A stretch of 64,000 nucleotides of DNA from Candidozyma auris (GCF_003013715.1 NC_072812.1:1302001-1366000); one strand, 5' to 3'. Shown: positions 18,352-30,623, numbered from the stretch's first letter. The notes: generated from the letters alone by a model not told the origin. Numbers and translations are program-made.

Positions 18352-20445
18352 ATGGCGATCGTAACTGTTCAAGTTGGCGAGCCCAAGCAAGGCGAAGGCG
18401 CCCCAAGAAGAAGAGCCGCCCAGAGAGACGCCCCCATCGAGAGACCCCTTGACTCCAAGGCAACGACTCTCCCAGAGTTCATTGAGGAGTGTGTCAAGAG
18501 AAACGGCGATAGAAAGGCAATGGGCTGGAGAGAGTTGAAGGAGATTCATGTGGAGACCAAGAAAGTGACCAAGATCATTGATGGCGAGGAGAAGAAAGTG
18601 GACAAGGACTGGGAGTACTATGAGATGTCTTCGTACAAGTACCAAACCTATCCTGAGGTGCTTGGCTTGATCAAGCAATACGGTCATGGTTTAGTGAAAA
18701 TTGGCGTCAAGCCTAACCAGGAGAACAAATTGCACATCTTTGCATCCACTTCTCACAAGTGGATGAAGACCTACTTGGCTACTCAGACCCAGAACATCCC
18801 CATTGTCACGGCGTACGACACTTTAGGCGAGAGTGGCTTGACCCACTCCTTAGTGCTCACAGAATCCAATGCAATTTTTACCGACAACAATCTTTTGGGC
18901 GCATTGGTGAATCCTTTAAAGAAGGCTGAGAAAGTTAAGGTGATTATTCACTCGGAGAAGATTGACCCTGAAGACAATCGTAACGGTGGCAAGCTCTACC
19001 GTCAGGCCCAGGAAGCCAAGGAGAAGATCCAGGAAATTCGCCCTGACATCAAGTTCTACTCCTACGACGAGGTGGTGGAGGCCGGAAAGGACAAGGCTGA
19101 CGAGGAAGTGAAGTACACTGCTAAACCTGATGACATTTCTTGTATCATGTTCACCTCTGGTTCCACAGGTGATCCAAAGGGCGTGCTCTTAACACACGCC
19201 AACGTTGTTGCTGGTGTGGCAGGTCCATCCACTTGTGCTGGTAGAGATTTGATCACCAAAAATGACCGTGTCATTGCGTTCTTACCTTTGGCACATATTT
19301 TTGAGTTGGTGTTCGAGCTTCTTTCTTTCTGGTGGGGCAGTTGTCTTGGTTACGCTAATGTCAAGACGTTGACTGATACCTCTGTCAAGAACTGTAAATC
19401 TGACTTGCAGGAGTTCAAACCCACTATCATGGTTGCTGTTGCTGCTGTGTGGGAAACCGTCAGAAAGGGTATCTTAGCCAAGGTCAAGGCCTTACCTCTT
19501 GTTACTCAGAAGATCTTCTGGGCTTCTTATAAGGCCAAGTCTATTATGACCAACAACAAAATCCCTGGTGGCTCCCTTTTTGACATCATTTTTAAGAAGG
19601 TGAGAGCCGCCACCGGTGGCCATTTGCACCATGTCTTCAATGGTGGCTCTCCGGTGTCCAGGGATACTCAGGTATTTATTTCTACTTTGATCGCCCCAAT
19701 GTTGGTTGGCTACGGTTTGACTGAGACTTGTGCTAACGCGACTATTCTCGAGCACAACCATTTGGAGTATGGTAGTGCTGGTACCCTTGTGGGTTCAGTC
19801 ACAGCAAAGTTGATTGATGTGCCTGAGGCTGGATACTTTGCCAAGGATAACCAAGGTGAAATCTTGTTAAAAGGTGCCCCAATTACTAAGGAGTACTACA
19901 AGAATCCCAAGGAGACCAGCGAAGCTTTTACTGAAGATGGTTGGTTCAAGACAGGTGATATTGGTGAGTGGGACAAGAACGGCGCCTTGAAGATTATTGA
20001 CCGTAGAAAGAACTTGGTGAAGACAGCTAATGGTGAATATATTGCATTGGAAAAATTGGAATCGATTTACCGGTCCAACTCTATTGTGTTGAATATTTGC
20101 GTTTATGCTGACCAGAACAAGGTCAAGCCAATCGCCATTGTGATTCCCAACGAAGCCGCTCTCAAGAACCACATCAAGGACGAGAAGGTCTACAGCGAGG
20201 CCGAGTTGCAAACGAAAGAGCTCGCTGTCTTATGCCACGACAAGAAGGTGATCAGCTCTGTTCACAAGTCATTAGAGGCTACTGGTAAGGCTCAAGGCTT
20301 GAAGGGTATTGAATTGATTCAAAATGTTGTTCTTGTGGATGATGAGTGGACTCCACAAAATGGATTTGTCACTTCTGCTCAAAAGTTGCAAAGAAGAAAG
20401 ATTTTGGCTGCCTACAAAAAAGGTGTTGAAGAGGCTTACAAATAG
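18352..20445 (+). CDS. FAA4: long-chain fatty acyl-CoA synthetase (Faa4/Faa1 type)
   Basis: Activates long-chain fatty acids to acyl-CoA with ATP, supplying lipid synthesis, fatty-acid import and protein acylation. The 697-residue protein (yeast Faa4 694) has the AMP-binding loop FTSGSTGDPKG (267-277), the GYGLTETCA motif and the adenylation hinge DGWFKTGDIGEW, followed by RRKNLVKTANGEYIALE. There is no peroxisomal C-terminal tripeptide (it ends EEAYK), in contrast to the FAA2 copy at 52557. Faa1 is a close paralogue, so the number is less certain than the family. The gene ends 90 bp from the convergent asparaginase gene. Confidence 0.93.
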   Translation: MAIVTVQVGEPKQGEGAPRRRAAQRDAPIERPLDSKATTLPEFIEECVKRNGDRKAMGWRELKEIHVETKKVTKIIDGEEKKVDKDWEYYEMSSYKYQTYPEVLGLIKQYGHGLVKIGVKPNQENKLHIFASTSHKWMKTYLATQTQNIPIVTAYDTLGESGLTHSLVLTESNAIFTDNNLLGALVNPLKKAEKVKVIIHSEKIDPEDNRNGGKLYRQAQEAKEKIQEIRPDIKFYSYDEVVEAGKDKADEEVKYTAKPDDISCIMFTSGSTGDPKGVLLTHANVVAGVAGPSTCAGRDLITKNDRVIAFLPLAHIFELVFELLSFWWGSCLGYANVKTLTDTSVKNCKSDLQEFKPTIMVAVAAVWETVRKGILAKVKALPLVTQKIFWASYKAKSIMTNNKIPGGSLFDIIFKKVRAATGGHLHHVFNGGSPVSRDTQVFISTLIAPMLVGYGLTETCANATILEHNHLEYGSAGTLVGSVTAKLIDVPEAGYFAKDNQGEILLKGAPITKEYYKNPKETSEAFTEDGWFKTGDIGEWDKNGALKIIDRRKNLVKTANGEYIALEKLESIYRSNSIVLNICVYADQNKVKPIAIVIPNEAALKNHIKDEKVYSEAELQTKELAVLCHDKKVISSVHKSLEATGKAQGLKGIELIQNVVLVDDEWTPQNGFVTSAQKLQRRKILAAYKKGVEEAYK

Positions 20446-20535
20446 TCTCTTACTTGGTACTTGGTGAACATTCAATCATTTCGAATTTTTACGTACTGTG
20501 TGCGAATATATCGTTGATCTATGTAATTAACTCTA

Positions 20536-21672
20536 TTAGCCACCGTAGACACCTCTGAACGCTTTCCGTATGCGTTTGATGTCCATCCCAGCATTCAAAC
20601 ACAACTGAAGTAAAATCCTGCTCTTCTGTGGATTGAGATAGCCACCAGCGATTAGGTGAGTATTATTTTTTTTGGGCATAGATCCACGAGGGACCATGCC
20701 ATCCATGGATCTCTTCGAGTAAATAATAGGAAGGCCATATTTAGCAGACAAATTTCCTAAATACTCATTGGTATTGTCCGAGAGGGAACCAGCTCCCATT
20801 GTTGCCATCACAATGCCAGCAACCTTTATTTGCTCCACTGCTAGCTTGATCAAGTCGTTGTTAAAACTTTGGTGAGCATACAAAATGATAACTTCTGGTA
20901 AAGTATTATCGAATAGAGAGGTCTTGAAGGACATTCTTCCCGTTGGATGGACCGGTGGAAAGTAGTAGTGAACCTCATTGTTCACGAAGTTACCCAAATA
21001 TCCGTGACCCAAGGACTTAAATGAGTCCAAAGAATTTGCATCACTCTTTGTAATGTAGTAGCCGGAACCAATCTTGTCATTCAATGTAATCAAGACTCCT
21101 CGGCCACAGCTCTGCTTATCAGCTGCAACAACACAAGCTTGGTACAAATTTGAAGGGCCGTCAGCAGAGACTGAAGTCGAAGGTCTCATCGATCCACAGA
21201 TTACAACTGGTTTATCTTTAAAGTCTAAGGTAGCTTCCAAAAAAAAAGCTGTCTCCTCACACGTATCGGTACCGTGTGTGATGACTACACCATCATGGTT
21301 ATCCAAAGCCTCTTGGGTTTTGGCTTTGAGCTCTAGAAGCTCCTTCGTGGTGATTTCCTTCGAGTCAAGATTGAAGACTTGTTCGAAGTGCAATTCACAA
21401 GTCAGCGAAAGGTCTGGGATTGTTGAGATAAGATGCTCGATTGTCAAGTCGACATGGTAGCCGGCGGTTTGAAAAGCAGTTGATCCTTTGCTGGCGATTG
21501 TGCCTCCAGTTCCTAGGATCTTGATTACAGGCAATTTGTCAGGTACATCTTGCAAGGACTCGAGAGTACCAGTGGAGTTCAGTCTGTACTTGACGTGAAA
21601 AACGGGATGCTCGATATCCCTTGTATCCTCTTGGATGTCAAAGAGTTCGGGCCCCGAGGACAGAAGGGTCAT
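20536..21672 (-). CDS. ASP1: cytosolic L-asparaginase
   Basis: Hydrolyses asparagine to aspartate and ammonia. The 378-residue protein (yeast Asp1 381) carries both halves of the type I/II active site: [10 protein letters not shown] with nucleophile Thr58, and the [11 protein letters not shown] block with the second Thr-Asp pair. There is no signal peptide, so this is the intracellular rather than the secreted Asp3 type. It is convergent with FAA4 and divergent from COA6. Confidence 0.92.
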   Translation of the reverse strand: MTLLSSGPELFDIQEDTRDIEHPVFHVKYRLNSTGTLESLQDVPDKLPVIKILGTGGTIASKGSTAFQTAGYHVDLTIEHLISTIPDLSLTCELHFEQVFNLDSKEITTKELLELKAKTQEALDNHDGVVITHGTDTCEETAFFLEATLDFKDKPVVICGSMRPSTSVSADGPSNLYQACVVAADKQSCGRGVLITLNDKIGSGYYITKSDANSLDSFKSLGHGYLGNFVNNEVHYYFPPVHPTGRMSFKTSLFDNTLPEVIILYAHQSFNNDLIKLAVEQIKVAGIVMATMGAGSLSDNTNEYLGNLSAKYGLPIIYSKRSMDGMVPRGSMPKKNNTHLIAGGYLNPQKSRILLQLCLNAGMDIKRIRKAFRGVYGG

Positions 21673-22324
21673 TGATTGATGTAGCTATAATGAAAATGAT
21701 TGATAAGAAACACGGCGTTTCAATTCCGTGTATGCTGTTATGCAGGGTTACAGCCCAGAGCTTGGAAGATCTACGAGAATATATGAAATCTTGTCTGACT
21801 CAGTTGAAGACACATATCGATCAAATGAAAAGTATCCGATTTTACTTTTTATGCTTTCGCAGGCTTTGCTTGTGTTGGTGACACGATGGTCATGGATGGC
21901 TGCGAAATGCACTGCTTCATCGCAGTATGGGACAAGAAAGGCCACAAAGTGGCTCCGTATTCCAAAAATTTGGCTGCTAAAGCCATACTATAAAGATTTG
22001 AAAGGTTTTCACTACTTTAGTGTAAAAAGAAAAAAAATTGGATAAGAAATCTCTTAGACACTTGATTTGTACGTAATATGTAGGCAGTCGTTGAAAATGA
22101 GGAAAGACTACTCTCACACGTAAGGTTCACCTGATTTGTCAAGTTTTCGTATTTGATACTTTATCACGGCACTGCGGTTCGTCGTTTACTTACATCTATA
22201 CTCAGTTTTCACAAGAGAATCATCTATACTTAAGGTGTGTAGGTAAGTACCATGAAGCACCTCCGTGCACCTAGATCATACTCCATCAAGGTGAGCCTTC
22301 CACTAGACTAGCCGTTGATTCATC
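21673..22324. other. 652-bp divergent intergenic, ASP1/COA6
   Basis: Holds the promoters of both flanking genes. One in-frame stretch from the ATG at 21740 to 22045 could encode about 100 residues with a hydrophobic patch. Nothing in it is recognisable and I do not call it a gene. Confidence 0.45.
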
Positions 22325-22642
22325 ATGGGTCTCTTTTCCAAAGAAGAAAAGGTGGTCGATCCACCAAACAAAACTAAAAGAAAGATATGCTGGGATGCTA
22401 GGGATAAGTTTTTTGACTGTCTTGCAAACCACAATATAGATAACTCCTTGGACCCCAAGAAGAAGGATGAGGTCGAAAGCAACTGTGGCACTGAGAGAGC
22501 TATTTTCCAAGATAGCTGCGTGGCCTCTTGGTATAAATACTTTCAAGAGAAACGTTATAACGATATTCGCAGACAAAAGTACATTGAGCAGCTAGAAGCT
22601 GAGGGTGCCCAACCTCTACCAATTAAGCTATCGGGAAAATAA
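22325..22642 (+). CDS. COA6: Coa6-like cytochrome c oxidase copper-assembly factor
   Basis: Small soluble protein of the mitochondrial intermembrane space that works with Sco proteins in CuA-site assembly of complex IV (family knowledge). The 105 residues contain the diagnostic twin-Cys helix pair: C22-x9-C32 (CWDARDKFFDC) and C54-x10-C65 (CGTERAIFQDSC). The uneven CX9C-CX10C spacing is specific for Coa6/COX6B-type proteins and favours Coa6 here. No cleavable presequence, as expected for Mia40-dependent import. It is convergent with TRS120, 60 bp apart. Confidence 0.9.
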   Translation: MGLFSKEEKVVDPPNKTKRKICWDARDKFFDCLANHNIDNSLDPKKKDEVESNCGTERAIFQDSCVASWYKYFQEKRYNDIRRQKYIEQLEAEGAQPLPIKLSGK

Positions 22643-22702
22643 TCCCAATTAACTGGACTCAGAACACACATTGTATATAGCTATACCAATCGATATTGTT
22701 TT

Positions 22703-25700
22703 TCAAATCACTGTGATATAGACGGGCTCTCTTCCCACTGTCTTTTTGCTGGGGCTCTCAAAATTGTCGAAGAAGCAACCCCATTCATAGCGACCCTTCT
22801 CAAGAATCAAGAAACCCAAATCATGCTCAATGAACTCGCCCGATGCGATACCATTGGGTCCCACGCTCTTCTGAAGGACACCGTTAAAGAATATGCGCTG
22901 ATCAATTGAAATATCAGGTTTACTTGATTCCGTGGACGGGAATGGCACATGTCTTAGTACCCCAAATATTTTTTTCTTGCTCTGATTGGTAATCTTTGTC
23001 TTGAGCTTGTAGAAGTGCTCTTTCTTCAAAATGTATTCGTTTTGTTTCTTGTCGATTCGCTGAGGTGGACCTTCAGCACTCATTATGCTGTGCTGGATCA
23101 GGATATTATCAAACACCAAAGCGTTTGTCATTCTGATGTTTAAGCGTATGGTCCTCAAGTCTATGGAACCTGACCTATAGATGTTACTGGTCGCAGTGTG
23201 CCAATTTCCACTAATCGACTCGAGCAACGTCTTTCTGATCCAGAAGTTTTTTCGGTTTTGTTCATCTTCTTCAGCTGTGATAGCATAATTCTTGATGAAT
23301 TGCCTCTTGCGTAATGAAGGTATAGGCTCGCTCACGTCGAGATCTTCGAAACTTATTCTTCGAATGGGCATCAATATACGGTTAGTCTTTGCAGAATCAA
23401 TAATCTCATTAACATCAAACGTGGTTCCTGAATGAACTTCGTTTGAGAACGAGATTTTTAATTTCTCCTTCCACAAGTTTCGCACGTCAAGGACCAAAAG
23501 ACAATATCTGGCTATTTCATCATCGTCAGTTTCCCTGGCCTTTGAAATGAATTTGAGAAGATCGCCTATGTTTTTCTCAAAAGAGCTTTTGCCACCTGAA
23601 CTATCTGGTAGCTTAAACCCCTGCAATGATGTGGAAAAGAATGGAATCACGTCACATCCAATAACTTCTAAAGAGGGCTGCACTGTAACATTGAGCGGAA
23701 CACTTAATGTCTTTATATAACTTCTTTGATCAGAGCTTGTCGATTTGTTCGAGTACTCCAAGATTAGTCTCAGTTCGGACATGCCTCTCTTTCCATTGAT
23801 TTGATAGTTGAATTCAACGTCCGCTTGAGGCTGTATGATCTTATACCTAGAAGAAATCTCCTGCTTATTCACGACCGAAAAAGGTTTGTTTTTCAAAAGC
23901 TGCCATTCAAGTTCATACATGTCCTCCGCCAGTAGTTGGTTGTTGTTACTGAAGTGGGTTAATTTTGCACTTATTGAATCATTCGTAGAATCCCAAAATG
24001 AGAAAGATAAGTAATTGATAGGAAGCTCCGACGTGTTACTTAGCTTTATAGAAAATTCTCTTCGTTCGCCTTCAAGTAACATGATCCATCCGTTGGCTAT
24101 CAGATTCTCCACAAGTGATAGTGTCGGTTGGGGTGGGATAGCAGTTAAAGAGAAGCTTCTTTTTGTCGCTCGATCTTCAATATCCTTAGTCACGAGATTT
24201 TTAGCGCAGCTGTCCAAAATCGAAGAGCTTTGATTGATGTCTAGCCTCGTGGAAAAGCAGTCCAATCTTTGAAAAGCTTTAATCTTTTCCAGGTCAACTA
24301 TCGCGAATCTCTGTGGTTGGGAAGAGCCAAACGTGATATCGATGGACGAGATACGATACAAACCTGGATCAGTTACCGTGAAAGCTAGTACGACATGGCA
24401 GAGGGAATTGGGGGGAATAGTCAAATTTTTTGGGATTTCATGCAGTTGACTATCGTTTCCTAACATATGCGTAGGCGGAAACAGTAATCCGCCATTGATT
24501 TTGGTAAGATCATTTTTGTCGAATCCAGATACCGCTGCTATTCTCATCAGGGATCTGATACATTCTATGGTGCCATCTTCATCGTTCACTAAGGAAATGT
24601 TCGAGATATTCAAGTCAAATGCAAATGGATTTTGTAAAAGAATGACGACTTGATGAGGCTCGTCAATACTAATAAGTTTGTCCTTCGATGGAACATCTTT
24701 TGGCAGCTTGTTGAAAGGATTGAATATGAGTGGGTCACCTGCGTGAGCAATTGTTGATGTCGTCGAAGATTGAAAGGGAACGAGCTCATCTTGCAGTTCC
24801 TGAAGAACAAACTTCGCGTTTCTGACAATAAATGGATCCGGATGTGGTATCATAATCGAATTGTGGCTTTCCTTGGAGAGCAAAGCCAACCAATCCATCT
24901 TACGCTTCAACTTTATCTGGTCATCGCTTGGTAAACAATGTGTATATCTCGACAAGATCAATACACATAATTTTGCTAATACTTCGTAATCTTTAGTGGC
25001 TTCAGATATCCTGAGACAAATCTTCAATAGCAGAAGTTGAAGTGTGATCCAGTCAGAGTAATGGCCCATAGCTTCATTCCCGTTTTTCTCGGTCTCTCGT
25101 CCGATGTTGTACATCCCGAAGAGATATTCAAAGGTACTCTGTAATGAATCAGAGGTCGCAAGTTCCGGATCGAGAGCTCTCTGGCTGAGCTTGGGTAGAA
25201 GAGCGACAAGTAAAATACGTAGGATAAATGCACGTTTTCGGCGCAATCCTAAATCCGAGTATATCGCCGCTAGTGTACAATAGACTTTGGATTGTTTCGC
25301 AAGATCCAAATCTATAAGTTGCATGGTAAAAATTTGATTTATGAGGGCAATGATGTCAGCCCTCAAAACAGGGTCCTTCGCAGAGGATGCAGCAATAGGC
25401 ATAAAGTTAATTACGTTCTCGAGTACAGCAACTTCTGAGTCTCCACCTGCTAAGTAAATGCTGATAAACAACTTGGTGCTTCTCAAAAGAAATTCGATGA
25501 AAACTAAATCAGGAACACAGTTTTCAAAATCTGCTGCACTAAGACTAAAAAATAATGCTGCCTTATTGCATAATAGCCTCAAGACTTCCGTAAGAGACAT
25601 TCCTCCAAGCTCGACATGGGAATTTTGTAAGGGACTTGCACCAGCAGAGCTACTAGTAGAAGGCCGCGGTGAAGTTACGCCATTTGATTGTTTGCTACTC

Positions 25701-26701
25701 ACCGAATCTGTCGATATTCTTCTCTGATATGTGTTGATGGAAGATAGTTTGCTTTTCGGAACGTGCAATACAGAGGCAAGCATTGGATTTTGTAGCTGGT
25801 GAGGTATGCCTAGGTATGAAAGCATTAGAGATGAAACGGCGAGCCCTTCTAAAGCACTTCCCAACCATAGATTATCATCGGCTTTTTTAAGATTGATAGC
25901 TGCGTCCGTAAAGTACTGTGAGGCTTCACTCGCTTGGCCTGCAAGAAGTAAAAAGTTACCAATTAGCTTGGCCTGTCTCCCAGTTTGTCTCTGAGATGCT
26001 TTCACTTTCGTATCCGGTGTCGATGAAGGAAGCAGCTGACCTTTGGCAAACGACACCTTAAAAGATGAGCCCGAGTTGACTTTTTTTTGAGCATAAGTGA
26101 TAGTCTTGTGCAAGGCTGTACCGTCCCTCAAAGACACAGGAGATCGAAGGGTGATATTTTCATACGAGGATACGTAGGATGATAACGCCTTTATGTAGTT
26201 TTTTGTGACGTTGCACATGGTGGTCTCTAAAGTTGTGATATTCTGGTCTTCAATGGAAGGTACAAAGAATGTACTCTGTGAAGAATTTGTGCTGTGTTTC
26301 TGAGCCTCAATATCTTCAGAGGAGGCATTGAAGTAGATGCAATTGTGTACAATGGCTGTTGGCTGTTCTTGTGCTAAAATTTCGGCAGCATTCTCGTCAA
26401 AATCTTCATAACTACCCAAGCCAAGCACCACAAAGGTTTTTCTGAAAGGCTCAAAATCATGAAGAAACAGGTTGTCCTCGTCAGGTTGAGAGGTGCAAAA
26501 ATCATAAAGCACTCTGCCTTGGGGGAAAGATTGTGGATTGAACTGACGGCAATCTGGCAAAGCTGCCACATCCAATAGACGTATGTCATTGGCATTTCGT
26601 ATTTTGTCAAAGTAGCTGTGGAAGTGGGTGTCTGCCGCATTCAATGGCACCACCATGACTCGAGTTCGAGCTGGGGTGGCAAAGTTATATTCATCTGCCA
26701 T
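22703..26701 (-). CDS. TRS120: TRAPPII subunit Trs120 (TRAPPC9 family)
   Basis: Large subunit of the TRAPPII complex, the exchange factor for Ypt31/Rab11 at the late Golgi (family knowledge). I start at the ATG at 26699-26701 (MADEYNFATPARTRVMVVPL), giving 1,332 residues; yeast Trs120 is 1,289. The open frame extends 91 codons further but begins with TTG and runs into the PUP1 promoter. The N-terminal alpha-solenoid, the mid-region TPR-like helices and a C-terminal half of beta-sandwich repeats are consistent with the family. Recognisable blocks are VIGCDVIPFFSTSLQGF and LLVLDVRNLWKEKLKISF. Identification rests on overall architecture and these blocks. Confidence 0.83.
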   Translation of the reverse strand: MADEYNFATPARTRVMVVPLNAADTHFHSYFDKIRNANDIRLLDVAALPDCRQFNPQSFPQGRVLYDFCTSQPDEDNLFLHDFEPFRKTFVVLGLGSYEDFDENAAEILAQEQPTAIVHNCIYFNASSEDIEAQKHSTNSSQSTFFVPSIEDQNITTLETTMCNVTKNYIKALSSYVSSYENITLRSPVSLRDGTALHKTITYAQKKVNSGSSFKVSFAKGQLLPSSTPDTKVKASQRQTGRQAKLIGNFLLLAGQASEASQYFTDAAINLKKADDNLWLGSALEGLAVSSLMLSYLGIPHQLQNPMLASVLHVPKSKLSSINTYQRRISTDSVSSKQSNGVTSPRPSTSSSAGASPLQNSHVELGGMSLTEVLRLLCNKAALFFSLSAADFENCVPDLVFIEFLLRSTKLFISIYLAGGDSEVAVLENVINFMPIAASSAKDPVLRADIIALINQIFTMQLIDLDLAKQSKVYCTLAAIYSDLGLRRKRAFILRILLVALLPKLSQRALDPELATSDSLQSTFEYLFGMYNIGRETEKNGNEAMGHYSDWITLQLLLLKICLRISEATKDYEVLAKLCVLILSRYTHCLPSDDQIKLKRKMDWLALLSKESHNSIMIPHPDPFIVRNAKFVLQELQDELVPFQSSTTSTIAHAGDPLIFNPFNKLPKDVPSKDKLISIDEPHQVVILLQNPFAFDLNISNISLVNDEDGTIECIRSLMRIAAVSGFDKNDLTKINGGLLFPPTHMLGNDSQLHEIPKNLTIPPNSLCHVVLAFTVTDPGLYRISSIDITFGSSQPQRFAIVDLEKIKAFQRLDCFSTRLDINQSSSILDSCAKNLVTKDIEDRATKRSFSLTAIPPQPTLSLVENLIANGWIMLLEGERREFSIKLSNTSELPINYLSFSFWDSTNDSISAKLTHFSNNNQLLAEDMYELEWQLLKNKPFSVVNKQEISSRYKIIQPQADVEFNYQINGKRGMSELRLILEYSNKSTSSDQRSYIKTLSVPLNVTVQPSLEVIGCDVIPFFSTSLQGFKLPDSSGGKSSFEKNIGDLLKFISKARETDDDEIARYCLLVLDVRNLWKEKLKISFSNEVHSGTTFDVNEIIDSAKTNRILMPIRRISFEDLDVSEPIPSLRKRQFIKNYAITAEEDEQNRKNFWIRKTLLESISGNWHTATSNIYRSGSIDLRTIRLNIRMTNALVFDNILIQHSIMSAEGPPQRIDKKQNEYILKKEHFYKLKTKITNQSKKKIFGVLRHVPFPSTESSKPDISIDQRIFFNGVLQKSVGPNGIASGEFIEHDLGFLILEKGRYEWGCFFDNFESPSKKTVGREPVYITVI

Positions 26702-27033
26702 AAGAATCAATGGGTCTGTTTTTAATTCTAAGCTGCCTATCGCGAGGCAGGCAATGCTTGGAACAGGTTTAGCTGAAAGGTGGTATTTGAACCCTTCTTG
26801 TGCGTCTGGTGTGTGTCCAGATCGGTAGTAAATAGAACAACAGCCTGGTGAGCGCGCAGAAGACCATACTGCCCTGAGAGAGCCTAAAAAAGTTGAGCTT
26901 GAAATCCGTACACACACCTTATTGCGAACTTCAACTTTGGAGGCAAAACGATCAGCATTGACCAAGTCGACCAAACCCAGACCACTAACAACGATACCAG
27001 CGGCGTTCTTTCATATTATATTTAACAACTTTA
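26702..27033. other. 332-bp divergent promoter, TRS120/PUP1
   Basis: Space between the chosen TRS120 ATG and the PUP1 ATG. It is open on the minus strand by chance or as a non-ATG extension. The T/A-rich stretch at 27010-27030 precedes PUP1. I found no clear match to the proteasome-associated control element GGTGGCAAA. Confidence 0.4.
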
Positions 27034-27843
27034 ATGCCAGGGTTGAGTTTTGACAATTACCAGAGAAACCAGTTTCTCACGGCCAATGGGTATGCCGCCC
27101 CTAAAGCCACATCTACAGGAACCACGATTGTTGGAGCCAAGTTCAAAGGAGGAGTGGTGATTGCTGCTGATACAAGAGCTACAACTGGTTCTATAGTTGC
27201 AGACAAAAATTGTGAGAAGTTGCACAGATTGGCCCCAAGAATTTGGTGTGCTGGTGCTGGTACCGCCGCCGACACTGAGATGGTGACCCAATTGATTGCC
27301 CTGAACTTAGAGTTGCACGCAATGTGGCAATCACGCCAGCCCAGAGTAATCACTGCATTAACATTATTGAAGCAGCACTTATTCAAATACCAAGGCCATT
27401 TAGGCGCCTACTTGATTGTGGCAGGCTCTGACCCTACAGGGTCTCACTTGATGTCTGTTCAAGCACACGGTTCTACTGATGTTGGTGAATATCTTTCCTT
27501 GGGTTCCGGCTCTTTAGCTGCTATGGCCGTTTTAGAGACACATTGGAAGCCCGACATGACCAGAGACGAGGCAGTCAAATTGTGCGCTGATGCCATTGAG
27601 GCTGGTATTTGGAACGATTTGGGTTCCGGTTCCAATGTTGACATTTGCGTGATGGAAACAGGTAAGGATGCCGAGCTATACAGAAACTACTTGACCCCCA
27701 ACGTTAGAGGGGCCAAGACACAGTCGTACAAGTTCCCAAGGGGTACCACTGGAGTGCTTAGGCAGAGTATACGCGATATTGTCGATGTGGAAGAGACTGT
27801 GGTGGAATTGGGCCGTCTGGACGCCATGGAAGTAGATGCTTGA
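27034..27843 (+). CDS. PUP1: 20S proteasome beta-2 subunit
   Basis: Trypsin-like catalytic subunit of the 20S core. The 269-residue precursor has a 29-residue propeptide (MPGLSFDNYQRNQF..., almost identical to yeast Pup1) ending in Gly29. Autocatalytic cleavage before Thr30 of TTIVGAKF would expose the nucleophile. Catalytic Lys and Asp are in the expected places (AADTRATTG, KLHRLAPRIWCAGAGTAADTE). The C-terminal arm that embraces beta-3 is present. Assignment is near certain. Confidence 0.98.
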   Translation: MPGLSFDNYQRNQFLTANGYAAPKATSTGTTIVGAKFKGGVVIAADTRATTGSIVADKNCEKLHRLAPRIWCAGAGTAADTEMVTQLIALNLELHAMWQSRQPRVITALTLLKQHLFKYQGHLGAYLIVAGSDPTGSHLMSVQAHGSTDVGEYLSLGSGSLAAMAVLETHWKPDMTRDEAVKLCADAIEAGIWNDLGSGSNVDICVMETGKDAELYRNYLTPNVRGAKTQSYKFPRGTTGVLRQSIRDIVDVEETVVELGRLDAMEVDA

Positions 27844-28027
27844 TCAGAGATAAAAGGTTTAAAAATAAGATTATCTAATAAGCTCACGCTGTAGACAATC
27901 GAATGCGTACAGATCGATTTGGTTATGGTACCTTTCTCGCAGTTATGGATTGTTCTAGAAAAGTGCGCAAAAGAATATGTAGATAAGTGCTGCTCCAAGT
28001 ACTCCACAATCTCTTCACTGAGCAAGT

Positions 28028-29071
28028 ATGGTCGTTAACAATCCTAATAACTGGCACTGGGTCGATAAAAACTGCATTGATTGGGCTAAGCAATATTTCA
28101 ATGAGAACCTCATTGGCTTGAGAGCCAACGGTGACGACGGCACCTACGTTGCAGTCGACTCTGTCTCATCAATAGAAGGTGACGTAGAAGTGTGTCAAAG
28201 AAAGGGAAAAGTGATTTCTCTTTTTGACTTAAGAATTATCTTGAATATATCTGGCGTTGCTATTGTGGAGCCTGAGAAGACTTTTAAAGGATCCATCACT
28301 GTTCCTGAGTTGGCGTACGATACCGAAGAAGACGAGATTCAGTTCGATGTGAGCGTCTACAATGAAGATGAGGATCTGGAGAAGATGAGGGCTCTCGCCA
28401 AAAAGGAGCTCTTGCCCAGTATCAGACTGAAGTTGCTGAAGTTTGGCTGTGATTTGATCACCACTCACAGCAAGGATATTCAACTTGAAAGCGATAAAGT
28501 CAATTCTGTCTTCACCAAAGAAAACCAGTCCCAATCATCTCTGAAGGCGCCCGCACAACCTGAGAAGAAAGCTGCCTCTGCGAAGAGTCAGACGCCATCC
28601 AGTGTGGCATCCTCTTCAACATCTGAATCCAACTCTGTAGGCAATGGTGTGCCCAAGTACAACACCTCCACACTACATTTGGAACCCACCTTCAACACCA
28701 CTGCCGAGCAGCTTTACATCACACTTTTAGACAGAGAGAGAATTGGTGCCTGGACAAGATCAGCACCAAGCTTGGAAGCGTTTCCACCTAAGGAAGGTTC
28801 TGAGTTCAAATTGTTTGGAGGGTCAATCTCGGGCAAATTTGTCAATCTCGTGCCCAATGAGCGAATAACTCAGCTCTGGAGACTCGAGGACTGGAAACTG
28901 GGCCACTATGCTGAATTAGACATACAATTGAAGCAAGGAGCTGGTGAGACCACGATGGTAGTGAAGTGGTCCGGCATTCCGATTGGTGAGGAGGACCGTG
29001 TGAGAGGCAACTTCGAGGATTACTATATTCGGTCGATCAAGATCACCTTTGGATTTGGTGCAGTGTTGTGA
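28028..29071 (+). CDS. AHA1: Aha1, activator of Hsp90 ATPase
   Basis: Cytosolic co-chaperone that stimulates Hsp90 ATP hydrolysis. The 347-residue protein begins VVNNPNNWHWVDKNC, the conserved N-terminal Hsp90-binding segment. It has the RKGK element that helps reposition the Hsp90 catalytic loop, a Ser-rich linker (about 165-210) and the C-terminal AHSA1 domain ending SIKITFGFGAVL. CTG codons at 134 and 137 lie where the yeast protein has glutamines, in line with reading CTG as serine. Confidence 0.97.
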   Translation: MVVNNPNNWHWVDKNCIDWAKQYFNENLIGLRANGDDGTYVAVDSVSSIEGDVEVCQRKGKVISLFDLRIILNISGVAIVEPEKTFKGSITVPELAYDTEEDEIQFDVSVYNEDEDLEKMRALAKKELLPSIRLKLLKFGCDLITTHSKDIQLESDKVNSVFTKENQSQSSLKAPAQPEKKAASAKSQTPSSVASSSTSESNSVGNGVPKYNTSTLHLEPTFNTTAEQLYITLLDRERIGAWTRSAPSLEAFPPKEGSEFKLFGGSISGKFVNLVPNERITQLWRLEDWKLGHYAELDIQLKQGAGETTMVVKWSGIPIGEEDRVRGNFEDYYIRSIKITFGFGAVL

Positions 29072-29222
29072 GGACCAAATCTGAAGTCGACTACAGTCAT
29101 TCTAAAACTGTATAGAGGAAAGAAGTCCCGTATCACTTTGTCTTAGTGTAATCTTAGGTAGTGCACAGAGTAACGGAATCTAACACCCGTTTCGGTTGCT
29201 TATTCCATCGAGCAGGTCAGTG

Positions 29223-29230
29223 TATATAAG
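29223..29230 (+). promoter_or_regulatory. TATA box of the formaldehyde dehydrogenase gene
   Basis: TATATAAG 62 bp upstream of the exon-1 ATG. Confidence 0.5.
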
Positions 29231-29291
29231 CGGTGGCGAACGTAAAAAAGTACTAGTCGTTCCTTATTGCTCTACTTGCAAAGTTCTCAAC

Positions 29292-30623
<1,332 letters not shown>

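Noticed and set aside
21740..22045. About 100-codon ORF between ASP1 and COA6
   Set aside because: No recognisable content. It fills a divergent promoter, and the apparent longer start is GTG.
26702..26974. N-terminal 91-residue extension of TRS120
   Set aside because: The open frame begins with TTG and lies in the divergent PUP1 promoter. The family-like N terminus begins at the ATG at 26701.
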